Assembly (NCBI RefSeq): GCF_041146795.1
Contig: NC_135173.1
Location: 56,658,865 to 56,722,864 of the forward strand
DNA: 64,000 bases
From: Maylandia zebra
Lineage: Eukaryota > Chordata > Actinopteri > Cichliformes > Cichlidae
Direction of reading: 5' to 3'
Positions 17,949 to 30,500 of this stretch are shown here, one piece after another. Numbering within the stretch: the stretch's first letter is position 1; each line of letters opens with the position of its first letter. A model generated the notes under the pieces. The model saw nothing but the letters and a program-made list of their open reading frames with translations, made no database searches and was not told the DNA's origin. Made by a program: the position numbers and the translations under genes.

Positions 17949-20900
17949 TTACTTTATGGTGATGTTAATAATGCTGATGTCTTCATATGGCTTGTCAGTC
18001 TTCGGGTTGACTTTGGCATTGGAGATCCTCTGGACTGCCTCCATGCCTTTAGTGCACCTCCCAAACACAGTGTGCTTGTTGTCAAGCCAGGGCTGCAGAA
18101 AAACAGAAGCACATAAAGAATTTAAAAAAAAAAATCACACATATGTTGATCTTATAAGCACTTGTTGTCCATTGCTGACCGAGGTCATTATCCTTAACTA
18201 AATAAAAAGCATTTTAGTTAAATAAAAGGCAAAAAGCAAGACATTTGAAAAACACAACTAAGTTAAACGAGGGTGGTGCAGAGGTTAGCACCGTCAAATC
18301 GAGAGGGCTTGGATTCAGCATCTGGGTGGAGCCTTCTTGTATGCTGTTTGCACACTCTCTCCGGGTACTCTGGCTTCATCCCACAGTCCAAAAATATGTA
18401 TGTCTTACCTAACAGTACTGCCATCCTTGTTTACACCTTGGTTACTCTAACTCTCTTTTCTGTCTTCCTCTAATGTCCATACAACTTCAACCACTGCTTG
18501 CATCATCACCAAAACTCCTTCCATTGGATTCCACAGCCGTCCTTCAGCAGCTCCACCGACTTCTGGTAGATTTGATTACAAGATTTGGCTCCTCGCATTT
18601 AAGGAGATTCACAACCTCACTCCACAGTACCTCTCTGAGCTGCTGCCATTTGCACTCTCAGGTCTTCTTTCTATTTCAGAGTCCCTCCTTCCCATTTAAA
18701 TACCATATAGAGCCTTCAACTGTTAAGCAGCTAAGAAAATGCACGGATGGATAGAACTAACCCCAAACTAACCAAATTTAAGTCTTAGTCAGATCAAATC
18801 TGTCAACACAACCTGCAAAATGAGGCTTTGGTGCACATTTATCGAGACTTAGGTGGATTTTTTGTTTCTGCATTAAACCAATGCTGAAACTATGTTATAA
18901 GTGCAAACCTTCTCAAGCATACACCAGTAACTACTCAATAACCTGCCCTGCTCTTCTGACAACTGTAGCTACATGTGGTTTGGTTCAGCCTGCAATGTCA
19001 TTGTTTACTCCTATTCATGTCTGGTAAATATTTTCTCCCCATACTTTTAAATTGACTGGAAGAGATTTGCTAACTAGAGTTTTGGCACCAAAACTGCAAA
19101 GCAAGACGGGTATAAATGCTGATTACCCATTATGTGTAGTAAGCTCTGCATAGAGTCAACACAGAATCTTTATCCTGAGAAAAAATCCCCCATATAACAA
19201 CAAAAAGACTCAAACTAACAATTCATAAAAAGTCAATTGAAAACTATATAAAAAACAAACAAACTCAAAATTAAAAAAAGAGAATTACTATAGTTTTGTT
19301 TTATCTCAAACTTCACCCCCCATTTAGAATAATTTGCGTATTAAACCGTGAGTCTGGCTCATGTAGTGATGTTGTGGATTTTGAAAACTTTGGTAAATGT
19401 GATGCACCAGGTCTGTGTAGGCTTCCGTTACACTCTGAGTGCCTGACAGTATTCGTGTTTACTGTTGCCATGTTACACAGAAACAGAATGAAACCCAACA
19501 CTCTGCTTGGTCATTTACATGTAACGTTACAAGATTGCTGTTCCAGGAGCGACACCAGACTTTGCTGAATCCTGCATTTTCTGCTGCATTGCAAACGGTG
19601 TGTTAATATAAATTAAAAATGACTTCATCTGTAGTTATGGTGAAAGGAAAGTGCACAGGAATTTTTAAGGTTTTACATATCAAGATGTAATAAAACATTA
19701 TCTAGGTGTTATGAGCACTTCGGTAAATACAACCTTTCAACATTTCAAGCAGGTTGAGGTGTGGACTTTGGGTGGTCCATGGAAACACCTTGATTCTTTT
19801 CTTTTTAGTCATTCTGTAGTAGGTTTGCCACTGTGCTTGGGATCATTTGCCTGTTGCACAACCCACTTTCACTTTAGCTGTCAGACAGATGGCTTCACAT
19901 TTGACTCTAGAATAACTTTGGTTTACACAGAAGTTTCACAGTCAAGTGAATGGCTGAAAGATGCCCAGGTCTAACCATCACCTCACCAATTACATGTTTA
20001 GGAGCTGATGTGAGCGGTTTGCGCTGCCATGCCATTTGGTTTCACCAAACCTGACACATTATGACCATAAGTCCTGAGATTTGTTAAATGAATATGAGAC
20101 AGTGTCATATTTTGTTCTTCGTCTGCGGTTGTTTTGAGCTAATTTACCCAATTACCTAAATTCTTTTTATTATGACCTGTTAAATAAAATCTTAGAGCCA
20201 ATAAAGGGTGTAATTTATATAATCTTCTTTTTACCATAATTCTAATTATAAGTTTGAAACGGTAATATCACCATCTTACATGTAGCTGTCGTACTTTTTC
20301 AGAAAAGTAAATTGACATCTTATTCACACGATGATAAAATACACGTCTGAAAGTGGTTTTAGTTGGGCTACTTACAGTGGGTACCACGGTGATAAAAAAC
20401 TGTGAGCCATTGGTGCCCGGGCCTCCGTTTGCCATGCTAAGTGTGTATGGGCGGTCGTGTCTCAGCGTGGCGTGGAACTCGTCTTCAAACTCCCCTCCCC
20501 AGATGCTCTCTCCTCCCATGCCTGTTCCTGTGGGGTCTCCAGTCTGAATCATGAAGCCCTGTCAACGACAAAGAGAAAAACACTCAGAGCCAGAATCCCA
20601 CAGTTGATCGCCAAGCTTCATAAAGAAAAAGGACAACGTACCTTGATCACTCTGTGGAATATGTGGCCATTGTAGTATCCATTCCTGCTGTGGACGCAGA
20701 AGTTCTCCACAGTTTTGGGGCATCTAAAACCAAAGAGAGGAAAAGTTCTGTTCCTGTCTTCTAAAGTGAAAGGAGGAGCCAAAAGCATTCACACTGAGGA
20801 CTTACTCCACAGGGAAAAGCTTGATGTGGATGTCTCCCATAGTGGTGTGGATGATGGCACTGTCAGACACTCTCTTGGGGCCCTCGGCCTGCGTGGCGGC

Positions 20901-23862
20901 CATCACCTCTTCTTTTGAGGGCTTCTCGTTAAAGATGTCTCTGTCGGAATCGGCGCTCTTGGTATCCTCTGGTTCTCTCTTCGAAAACTTCAAAAAGAGA
21001 CGACAAAAAACTTATAGTAAGATAGGAAAAAATGCAGCGCTGTCACTTTGAAATGAATGCCTTTCTGTCTCACCAAGTAAAAGCGGTTCTTCTTAAAAGC
21101 ACTACAGAAGATGGTTGGGTCAGGCTCTACGTTCTGTAAGGCAGGGTTGTCAGAAGCTTTCATCTCCACAGTGGGTGCCACTTGCATGGCCTTTGCAACA
21201 CCTTGGAACAAACTCAGCTGAACCACACGGATGTTCTCCAGCTTCCCAAGGATCCGCACACATCTAGAAAACAAGAAACACAGGGCTCGGGAGTTATATG
21301 TCTATATAACTCTGTATGTGACGTTATCACATTTGATTTCATTAGTTTGTATACTACAATTAAAATACTCGTTTACATCTCTTAAACATTATTTTATTAC
21401 GAAACACAACTGTGATTCAGTCTCCACCTTCATTTGTGAGCATACCTGTTAGTTTCCACATTGATGACCTTGATGCCCAGCATGGTCCCATACAGAACAA
21501 AGTGGCCAGTCTCATCAAAGATGATGTTTGCCAGCCGGATACCATCCACCTTCTCTAGTTCTCTCTCCACAGCCATCCGCCTCCCAAACTCCATGTCAGG
21601 AAGCTGCTGTCTCATCTGCTGCAGCTCTGTGAACATCTAAGACACATATAGCAGCTGTGATTGGTGTGCAAAATTCATAACGCTAGCAATGATCCAGGCT
21701 GAAAGGTGAATGGCAGGTTACCGTTAATGATTCATCAAACACTCGCATTAGTTTTCCTGTTAGGAATCGGAAGATCCTGACTTTCCTATCAGAAGCGATG
21801 GTGGCCATCTTCTTCCCATCGGGGGAAAAGGCAAGGCTGGTGGGATAGGTTTTGTGTTTTGCAAATTCATACAAGTCAGTGTCCGTTTTGTATTCCCAAT
21901 CCACATGTTTGGGGAACTTGAATTCATTTGGAAGGCCTGTCCAGTACTCCAGCATTCCCGCTTTGTCAGCAGACACAATGACTCGAAACTTGGGATTCAG
22001 GCGGATTTGGGAAAGCGGTGCGGAGTGCATTTTGTCAAAGACATGGAGGGGGTCGTTGCCTCCCCTGCCATCATAGATGAAGATTTTCCCTGTGGACTTT
22101 TCTGAGCAGGCTACTGTGCAGATGGCATCTCCAGGATTATAGATCCACTCAGACTGGCCTGGATGAAAGCTACATATAGACAGATCACAGTAGAGAAACC
22201 AATCAAATTAAAGGAGAACTTGCACTCCAAATCTATCAGCAGTAAAAACATTATTGTGTCTGGCCAGAAAATCTTCATTTAGACTCACCCCAACTTCAGC
22301 ATATTGATCATGTCAAAATTGACCACGTCAAATACTTTCATGGCCTGATCATCACCAACGGAACAGAAAAGGGCCCCTTCCGCACTGACCGCAATGCTTT
22401 CTATCACACCTGGGCAAAAAGCAAGAACAGTGTTTATACACATCCTTTTCACTCATTAAAGACATGTTATATTATAAGATACAATGCACTGGGTCTCCAT
22501 AACTTCCTCTCAGTCCAGTGCCACTAAGAATGTTAAAAAGAAGTTATCACAAATTAAGTTCATACCGAGATGACTTCGAAAGTGTTTGACAAACTCTATC
22601 CCCTCGTCCTCCTTCTTCTTCCAAAATTTGACATGGCCATCCTGGCTGGCAGTGAGGATGAAGTCTGACCTGAAACAGCACAATGTTATGGCGTTATTTC
22701 AGCTTCAGCCCACTTTTCCCATCCACATCCCATCTACTGATGGAGTTAGACAATCTTTATCTGAAGTAAAGAGAAAATAAAAAATCAGGATTGCGAATAT
22801 GGATGCATCAAAGTTTTTCTTTGTTTGCCTGATTTGTTTTGGGGGGGTTGTCATTCAATTTATGCCAGGGAAACAGATAATAATACAATAATACACTTTC
22901 AGGCTAAAAGTGATAAGACCCAACAGATAAATGTTAGCCATTACTGATAAAATGTCATCTTACAAGCTTACAGGTCAACAGCAAACAACACAGCTTATAT
23001 CAGCTGATGGAACTTCATTGTTATTACAGATACAGCACTCAGTGGCTTTTCAAACAAACAATGAACAGACACAACCAACTAATAACATGTAATACAGCCT
23101 GCAAGGTTCCTCTATAAACAGAAGGCTGCAGGAAATTGGCATGCCTTGTCACTGGAATGATAGAAAATACATCAATAATAATTATTAAAACGGCTGCCCA
23201 CTCTTAAATGAAAGAATTACTAAATTCTGGTGCTTCGTTTAGATTTCCCAGGTGATGGTATCATACACGTCACCATTTTAGGTTGACTTTCACGTTGGCA
23301 CAAGCATGAATGCTAACACTGGATCAGCACAAAGAAAATCCTGGAATATGAAGTATGCTGGCAATACTAATAATTGATAGTTTAGGCATTTTAACATTGC
23401 ATCGCTTTTATTAAGGTGGTTTAATAAGCTGGATGTAAGCGAGTAGTGCTGTAAAGTGGAAACGCTTCCTCACGTATAAAGGAACGTTTCCTTGTAGCTG
23501 CTGACTTACTTTGTACAAACTAAGTGTGTGATGACGTCCCTGTGCATATAGCTCCGTTCATACATTGCAGCCGACGGGAGGTTGTCCAGATAGACACGCT
23601 CGTACTCGAGTACTGAGAGAAACAAACACACACAGAAGTTAACGGACGGCGTTTGGCGCTTTATTAGCAGTGATTAGAGAGCAGTCGCAAAAAGCTGCCA
23701 GTGTGCCGAATGAACAGCCAGAATCCCACCTTTCCTTTTCTTTGCCTTTGTGGCTTCGCTTGGCATGGGTCCAACCCACTCGGCATCTTCTTCGTCCCCA
23801 TCCCCATCATGATCATCATCTACTTTGCGCTTCAGTTCCACATTCTTTTCAGTAGCCGCCAT
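17949..23862 (-). CDS. ppwd1: peptidylprolyl isomerase domain and WD repeat-containing protein 1, 11 exons
   Basis: PPWD1 is a nuclear cyclophilin found in spliceosomes. CDS exons on the minus strand: 23862-23730, 23612-23510, 22669-22566, 22409-22289, 22169-21722, 21636-21446, 21263-21074, 20987-20806, 20723-20642, 20558-20376, 18092-17949. All are GT-AG and in phase; 1881 nt, 626 aa (human 646). The N-terminus has an acidic Asp/Glu run, then [12 protein letters not shown]40 repeats cover roughly residues 60-360 (HDGH-type block [15 protein letters not shown]; later [20 protein letters not shown]). The cyclophilin domain spans about 475-626: FHR with Arg515, the [14 protein letters not shown] loop, NGSQFFIT, and Trp581 in [11 protein letters not shown]. 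Arg and Trp equivalents of CypA R55 and W121 are both kept, so isomerase activity is plausible. The gene converges on trim23 and diverges from cwc27. Intron 10 (18093-20375) is filled with repeats. Confidence 0.97.
18270..18395 (+). repeat. SINE-like interspersed repeat
   Basis: GTGGTGCAGAGGTTAGCACC, then TCTCCGGGTACTCTGGCTTC and CCACAGTCCAAAAATATG, belong to a repeat common in fish whose head resembles a tRNA-derived sequence. Other copies, in reverse orientation, are at 37730-37980 and 50395-50620. It lies in ppwd1 intron 10. Confidence 0.65.
18480..18720 (+). repeat. decayed LINE C-terminal fragment
   Basis: In one frame around 18565-18660 the translation reads close to [20 protein letters not shown] followed by [10 protein letters not shown], the block also seen in the minus-strand LINE at 14205-14660. 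Frameshifts and stops lie upstream. It lies in ppwd1 intron 10, antisense to the gene. Confidence 0.55.
19725..20060 (-). repeat. Tc1-like transposon relic
   Basis: The stretch (AGGTTGAGGTGTGGACTTTG, then CACCTTGATTCTTTTCTTTT, then ACAGATGGCTTCACATTTGA) matches the better-preserved relic at 30060-30790 almost word for word. These are the reverse strand of a Tc1-family transposase region. It is heavily mutated and lies in ppwd1 intron 10. Confidence 0.6.
22670..23509 (-). other. ppwd1: ppwd1 intron 2, nothing recognised
   Basis: An 840-bp intron with a clean donor (GTAAGTCAG) and acceptor (TGTTTCAG). I see no coding or repeat family inside. Confidence 0.6.
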
Positions 23863-24501
23863 TGCCGTGATCGCCCGTGTGGTCCTTCCGTAAATACAGT
23901 ACTTCCGTTCAGCGCCTAAATCTCTGATTTCTTTGTGCAGTTGTTTTTGTTTCAAGTCTAAGTTGCTAAAATTCTACAATTATTAATTATAAACAACATG
24001 TTATGTGTCTCACCTTTTCTCAAGAATGCATAATTATTAGGATTAATGAGATTACGCTGTAATTACACGGAACTTGTTGTTTCCAGAGGGGCTGTTGTGA
24101 TAGCGCACTAGGAGCGATCCAAAAATCTGTTTCTCGGGGTGAAGTACCGAGCTAGTTTTGGATTGTTTTGTCATCAACACTCTCGGAGTTTGATTCACGT
24201 GCGAATAAAAGCTTTTTATATATTTTATGGAAACAGAAAAAAAACAAATTAAGTGACGTTCTTTGAAAAAAACGGAACAGAAAATCAATAATTAAACCGA
24301 AACCCCCTATGTTCTCGGAAGTAAACAATCAACTCATGTATCGCCAATATGGCTGTAAAGAGTGAAATGTGAAATGTATCACATTTAAAGTTACCTACTG
24401 TAACAAACTTTACTATCTGTATTTTCGAGGAACCCAAAGTTCAGATCGTGTGAGAATATATTTTTTATTCTGCTAACAAAACACAGAAACGTAGCGGCAG
24501 G
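23863..24501. promoter_or_regulatory. bidirectional promoter of ppwd1 and cwc27
   Basis: The 639 bp between divergent start codons. ETS-type cores lie near each gene: CCTTCCG (23884-23890) and ACTTCCG (23901-23907) close to ppwd1, and CGGAAGT (24316-24322) on the cwc27 side. CCAATATGGCTG near 24344-24355 looks like a YY1-type site and also opens a seven-codon upstream frame (ATG 24349, TGA 24370-24372). No TATA box is evident. This fits a TATA-less housekeeping promoter pair; function is inferred. Confidence 0.55.
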
Positions 24502-27500
24502 ATGAGCAACATTTACATTCAAGAGCCACCAACAAATGGGAAGGTAAGCGCCCGTTTACAATTTGAACTTCAGTTTTTTCGTGCATAATGTTGCGGATTT
24601 GTAGGCACCATTAGCTAGCCACTCCTAACACTGTTTAGCTCTGAATGTATAATTTCGTGGTCTTTTCGCAGGTCCTGTTAAAGACAACAGCAGGTGATAT
24701 TGACATTGAGTTGTGGTCCAAGGAGGCTCCTAAAGCATGCAGGAACTTCGTGCAGCTGTGCATGGAAGGTAAGAATTCACCAAGGAAGTGCAGAAACCAC
24801 TGGAGAACAACGTCAAATTCAGTTTGCGCTAAATTAGGCCGAATTATTCCAGGCGTGCCCTTAAAATATATTGGTTTGGTCAAACTAGCCTCTTTAAGCA
24901 TTAGGCCATGCGCGTGTAAGTGTCATATTTTTATCTTATTTTGAAGATTATTGATGGACTAAATGTGAGTAAATGTTGAGTCTTAGCCATCGTTACTTAT
25001 ATAATTCTTGTAAGCAGAGAAATGGCTGTTATGAGTGTACATAAGACTTTATTTAATCCCAGAAACTATATTCAGCTGAACACTGTCTTTATTTAAATGT
25101 CCTTGTTGGCTCAGATTTCTTGAGGGAACTGTTGTTGCCTTATTGTTTATTTAGTATACAGTATGTCTTGATCTTCTAGGTTATTATGATGGTACAGTGT
25201 TCCACAGAGTGGTGCCTGATTTCATCGTTCAGGGGGGAGATCCTACTGGGACAGGGGCAGGCGGAGAGTCCATCTATGGCCGACCATTCAAGGTGAGGCT
25301 GCTTTTCTTCTCATTTTATTTTTAATTCTGAAGTGGATTTCTAATTCCTATGAGCAGGTGACACTAAAATACGATGTCTTCTAAACTTTCTTTCGCCTTT
25401 CAGGATGAGTTTCACTCTAGGTTGCGCTTCAATCGGAGGGGTTTGGTTGCCATGGCAAATGCAGGGCCACATGACAATGGCAGTCAGTTTTTTCTCACCT
25501 TGGGACGTGCAGATGAACTCAACAATAAACATACCATATTTGGCAAGGTAAATCTGTAAGAACATGATGACTTATTCTCTATCTGTATTCATGATTGAAT
25601 GCTGTCTTCAATGAATATATGAATATACCAAGATGAGTGGCGTTTTCCCCAGGCAGGATGTGCTAAGAGTGTGCCTGACCATTTCTATTTTCTGCAATCC
25701 CCACTCCAGGTCACTGGAGACACCGTGTATAACATGCTCAGATTAGCAGAAGTTGAGTGTGATGGTGAGGAAAGACCTCTGAATCCTCACAAGATCAAAT
25801 CTGCTGAGGTATTTTAGTTCATTCTATTTTACCTGCTCAGCAATATGTTTATCTAGCTTCTGTAATTTAAGCTTTTCTTTTTGTCTGTCCTAGGTGTTAC
25901 ATTCTCCATTTGATGACATCATACCTCGTGAAATAAAGAAACTCAAAAAGGAAAAGGATAAAGAAGAGACGAAGAAATCACAGTCAAAAGCCACAAAGTG
26001 AGTGCTCGGCCTTCATCTGTCTTTCTGATTGAAACAAGATCAAGACTGTACCCAGGAGCACCTGCATTTTTGTACATAAGGGAATATATTATGCTTATTT
26101 CCATATCTATATATAGATATATATATTTTCTTGCACTTTACTAGAGTAGCTTTGCATGATTCACAGTGTAAAATATTACTCATTTGTCTTATACTGAGTC
26201 TTATACTGGACCTTGGTCTATGGTTCATCATTTATGTAAAAAAGGTTGAACCTTTAAGGTAACTCATTCTATATGCCAATGTTTTTAGTTACCCCCAGTG
26301 TTGTTGCTCCTTTAGCTTATCACCTGCCAGAAGACTACAGAGGTCATAGACCACAAAGTTATTCTGAAGTGAAATCAAGTGTTTACAAACAGTGAAAGTG
26401 TCCACTGTAGCTGCTGTTTATGCTTCTCATACACCGATCAGGCATAACACTGACAGTGGTCACACTGATTATCTCTTCATCATGGCACATGTTAGTAGGT
26501 GAGATATGTTAGGCAGAAAATTAACTTTTTCCCCCCAATTGATGTTAGAAGCAGGAAAAATATGCAGTGGTCAGTGTCATTGGCGGCCTGGCTTATAAGG
26601 CTTATTGAGGCGCGAGTGATGGCTGGCCCGTGTTTCAATCCAACAGTTGAGATACTGTAGCTCAAACTGCCAAAAATGTATTGCTGTTTCTGATAGAATC
26701 ACAATACACTGTACAGTTGTGTATGCATAGGCACAGACCAGTCAGCATGCCCATGCTGACCCCTGTCCACCACAGAAAGCACCAAGCAGTAGTACTGAAC
26801 TACAGAGCAATGGAAGAAGGTGGCCTGGTCTGATGAATTACGTGGATGTGCATCGTTTACCTGCCTTACACCTACAATCAGGCCTGTTTCATTTTTCAAA
26901 AATGGTGTGAGGACAAGAAGCACAACAGTGAGTTTTAAGTGTTGACTTGGCATCCAAATTCTATTTAGAGGATCTGTTGCTAGCATCATGGTGCCAGATA
27001 CCATAGCACACCTTCAGCAGTCTTGTCGAGTCAGGGACCGACACAATATTAGGCAGGTGGCCATAATGCCTGATTGGTGTATGTGCTGTTATCCCTGATC
27101 TTTGGTGTTTTGTGTATATGTTGGTGTTAAAATGTTAGAAAACAATATATTCACACAGATTGCTTAGGTCAGTATGAAACCTCTGCTTTTGGTCTCTTGG
27201 CACCTAGGGATTTATTGTACCTGTGCTAACATCATTATTATTATTATTATTTGAAACTTTGGCTCTGGTTTATACACTATATGGACAAAAGTGTCTGGCT
27301 ACTTACACGCTACATCTACAGGAGCTGATCGGCCATTGAAACCCATGCCACGAAGCCAGTAGCACGTCATAATTGTGCTGATGTGAGGCTGAGAACTCTG
27401 TAGTTTCTAGGTCAGCAGAGCATTGATGATTACATGCATTGTGCCTCAGCATCTCAGTAACTTTATATGGTCTGCCACGCTGTGATTGAGTTGCTGTGGT

Positions 27501-30500
27501 TTCTAAAGCCTTCCTCTTTGGAATAATGCCACTTACAATTGATCATGGAATATCTTGGATGGAAGAAATTTCACAAACTAACTTGCTGATCCTAATTCAG
27601 GTCTATGCTCCGTGTCATGAAGCTTTTTAGAGCGACCATTCTTTCACAAATGTTGTGAAGGCAGACTGCATGGCTTACATACACCTGAGGCAATATGACT
27701 TAAAACACCTGAATGCAAAGATTGGCAGGTCCAGTATATTTGGCCTCTCTTTGAAGAACCTGAATGATAGCCTGAACTAGAGGTAAAAAGTTTAATAGGT
27801 CCTCTTTAAACTCATTACTGTTTGCTACATGTTTAATTTATTTTTAGTGCCAATAATGTTATTGATAAAGATTTATAACAATATGTTATTTCCCTGCAAT
27901 TACCCATGTTGGTGTGTTTTGTAGGAATTTCAGTCTTTTATCATTTGGAGAGGAAGCTGAAGAAGATGAGGAGATGGTGAACCAAGTCAGCCAGGTACTG
28001 GATCATAAAACCATTATATGTGGGCACCTCTGACATTTACTCTTGTGCCACTCACACATCATAACTAGGTGTATATTAGAAATATTAAAAAATTTCAAAA
28101 AGTACATAGACATGTAAATAACTGTTGTCTGGGCATTTTTCTTTTCTTTTTTTAAATAGACATTCAAGGGAAAAAGCAAAAGCAGCCATGACCTTTTGAA
28201 AGATGATCCCAGACTGAGCTCTGTTCCAGCAGTTGATAAGTAATTCATTAATAGTTATAAAACTATTTTAATTTCCTTTTTAAATTTGAATTATTAAAAA
28301 GTCTGAACCTATGTTTGCTCTGCTCACAGGGGTAAGAAGAAAAAAGCATCTGCATCTGGTGATGCAGCTTTGGTAAGTCTTTTAGATTTTCCTCCATTTG
28401 CACTCAGAGGCGAAGTATCAGCGTTAAGTGTTTGATGTGTTTCTCCAGTCAGGTGACGAGGCTGACGATGATGTTGAGGACGACATGGACACAGATGAGG
28501 AATATGACTCGGAGAAGAAAGAGAAGATCAGAGAGCTCATAAGTAAAAAGCTAAAGAAGGAAAAGGGTGGAGAGAAAGTGGCAGAGCCCAGTGAAGAGGA
28601 GCAAGAAAAAAAGATGAGCCGCAGGTATGTTTTTTTTCCTTGGTTGTTTGTTTGGTTTTTTGCAACCCTGCTGCAAATAAATTAAACTAAACTACTAGAA
28701 AAATTTAAAACGTAGCTACTGCATAATGATCTCTCTGAAATTATGTATTTTGAAAAATTTTACCACTAAAAGCTGTTGTGTATAGTTAAAATTACATGGC
28801 TGCTAAAAACAAAAAAAATAGTATTTCATAGTTTTTTCAGCAGCGTCTTATGGTTGTTGTTGAACTTGTAATGTGGTGTGACATCCTGGTGGGGGAGCTA
28901 TTGGACTATGTAATATATAGATGATGCTAAACCTTACCTATTGCTGATTGTTATTGTAACTTTTATTTTTCTGACAAGGAAAATATTTAGTGAGTCCAAG
29001 AGACAAAATGTTACTTTTCAGTGTTCATAGCTGCATATTTTTTTCTTTTTTCAATTAGGTAATTGTTAGTCTGAGATTCCTAAAGACATAGCAGTGCAAC
29101 ACAATGATAAACAACAATTTGAAACCCACAAATTTCATTCAGATGTGATAAATAAAAGCACCAAATTTCAGTTTATGAGAAGCAGGAAATGGTAAACCTT
29201 TAGCATCTTTACTAGAAAAATGTCATTGTTTTAGCTCCACCTTGACCTAATCTTAAAATTTCATGACAACAAGAACAAATTCAAGAGAGATGAGAAGGAT
29301 TTGTATAATATTTTAACAGCTCAGTGGCCTAGACACAGTAGAAACAATCATTAGCTCGTATTAATTAGTGCCTCTCTGCAGCAGCAAATCCTCTTGAACA
29401 GTCATGCTACAGTTTCTCTGATGCAGTCGTGGTTGGATTGCTGGAGGACTTTGTTGTACAAATTAATGTATATTTAACAATTTAGATTTGGTGTTACTTG
29501 TTCGTGAGCTATTTTAGATTGTCATCCTTTAGTGCCACCCTTACAGCCACTTTGATGCTGCCTTGCTCACCATACTGGAAAGAAGGTTTCCAGACTGAGG
29601 CACTTGAGGCATGTAGGGAGGAGTGGTTCATACCTTGGCGTCACTATTTGAAACTTTAGTCATGTTTAATTTGAGCACCCACCATTGTAACTATATATGT
29701 CACAGAAGATAAGAAAATGCATAATAGATACCCCTTTTTAAGTCATTAGTAGCAAAACATTTATCTTTAACAGGCATATATTAACTGGATTTATTTAAAA
29801 TATTCCTCAGATGTATTTAAGCATTCTAATGTGAGAGATTTCTAACCTGAAATAGATGGAGAACCTTAATCTTTATTCGATTTTTAGATAAAAGTGAGCC
29901 CAATTAGTTATGAAAAAAAGTAATAGGGCCAACTTGGTTCTTTTTATTCATGTGTAGTGATTTATCCAGTTTCAAGAGCTGGATCCAGAGAATATTTGAA
30001 GCTTTGGCTTGAAATGAGTTAAATTACAAATACGTTATCACAATACATTTTTACAGGACCCTGTGTAGTCTTACAAAATAGTTAGTACACCTGATCATAG
30101 CTTTAGCAGCATTCACTGGAAATAATTGTTTTGTGTTTGACCCTATCAATCTCTCACATCGCTGTGGAGGAATTTTGGCCCACTCTTCTCAACATTGCTT
30201 CAGTTCATTGAGGTTTGCAAACATTCGTTTATGCACGTTTTTCTTAAGATCCAGTCACAGCATTTCAAACAGATTGAGGTCTGGGCTTTGCTGGGCCATT
30301 GCAACACCTTGATTCTTTTCTCTTTTTTTTTTTTTCCAGCCATTCTGTTGTAGATTTGCGGCTGTGATGGGGATCACTGTCCCATCGCATGACCCAGTTT
30401 CAGCAAAGCTTTAGCTGTCGACAGATGGCCTCGCGTTTGACATTAGAGTATGTTAGTATACAGAGGAGTTTATGGTTTACTCAGTGATTGTTAGGTGCCC

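Noticed and set aside
26058-26128. ATATCTATATATAGATAT-type palindrome
   Set aside because: Simple AT-rich sequence; no evidence of a functional hairpin or terminator.
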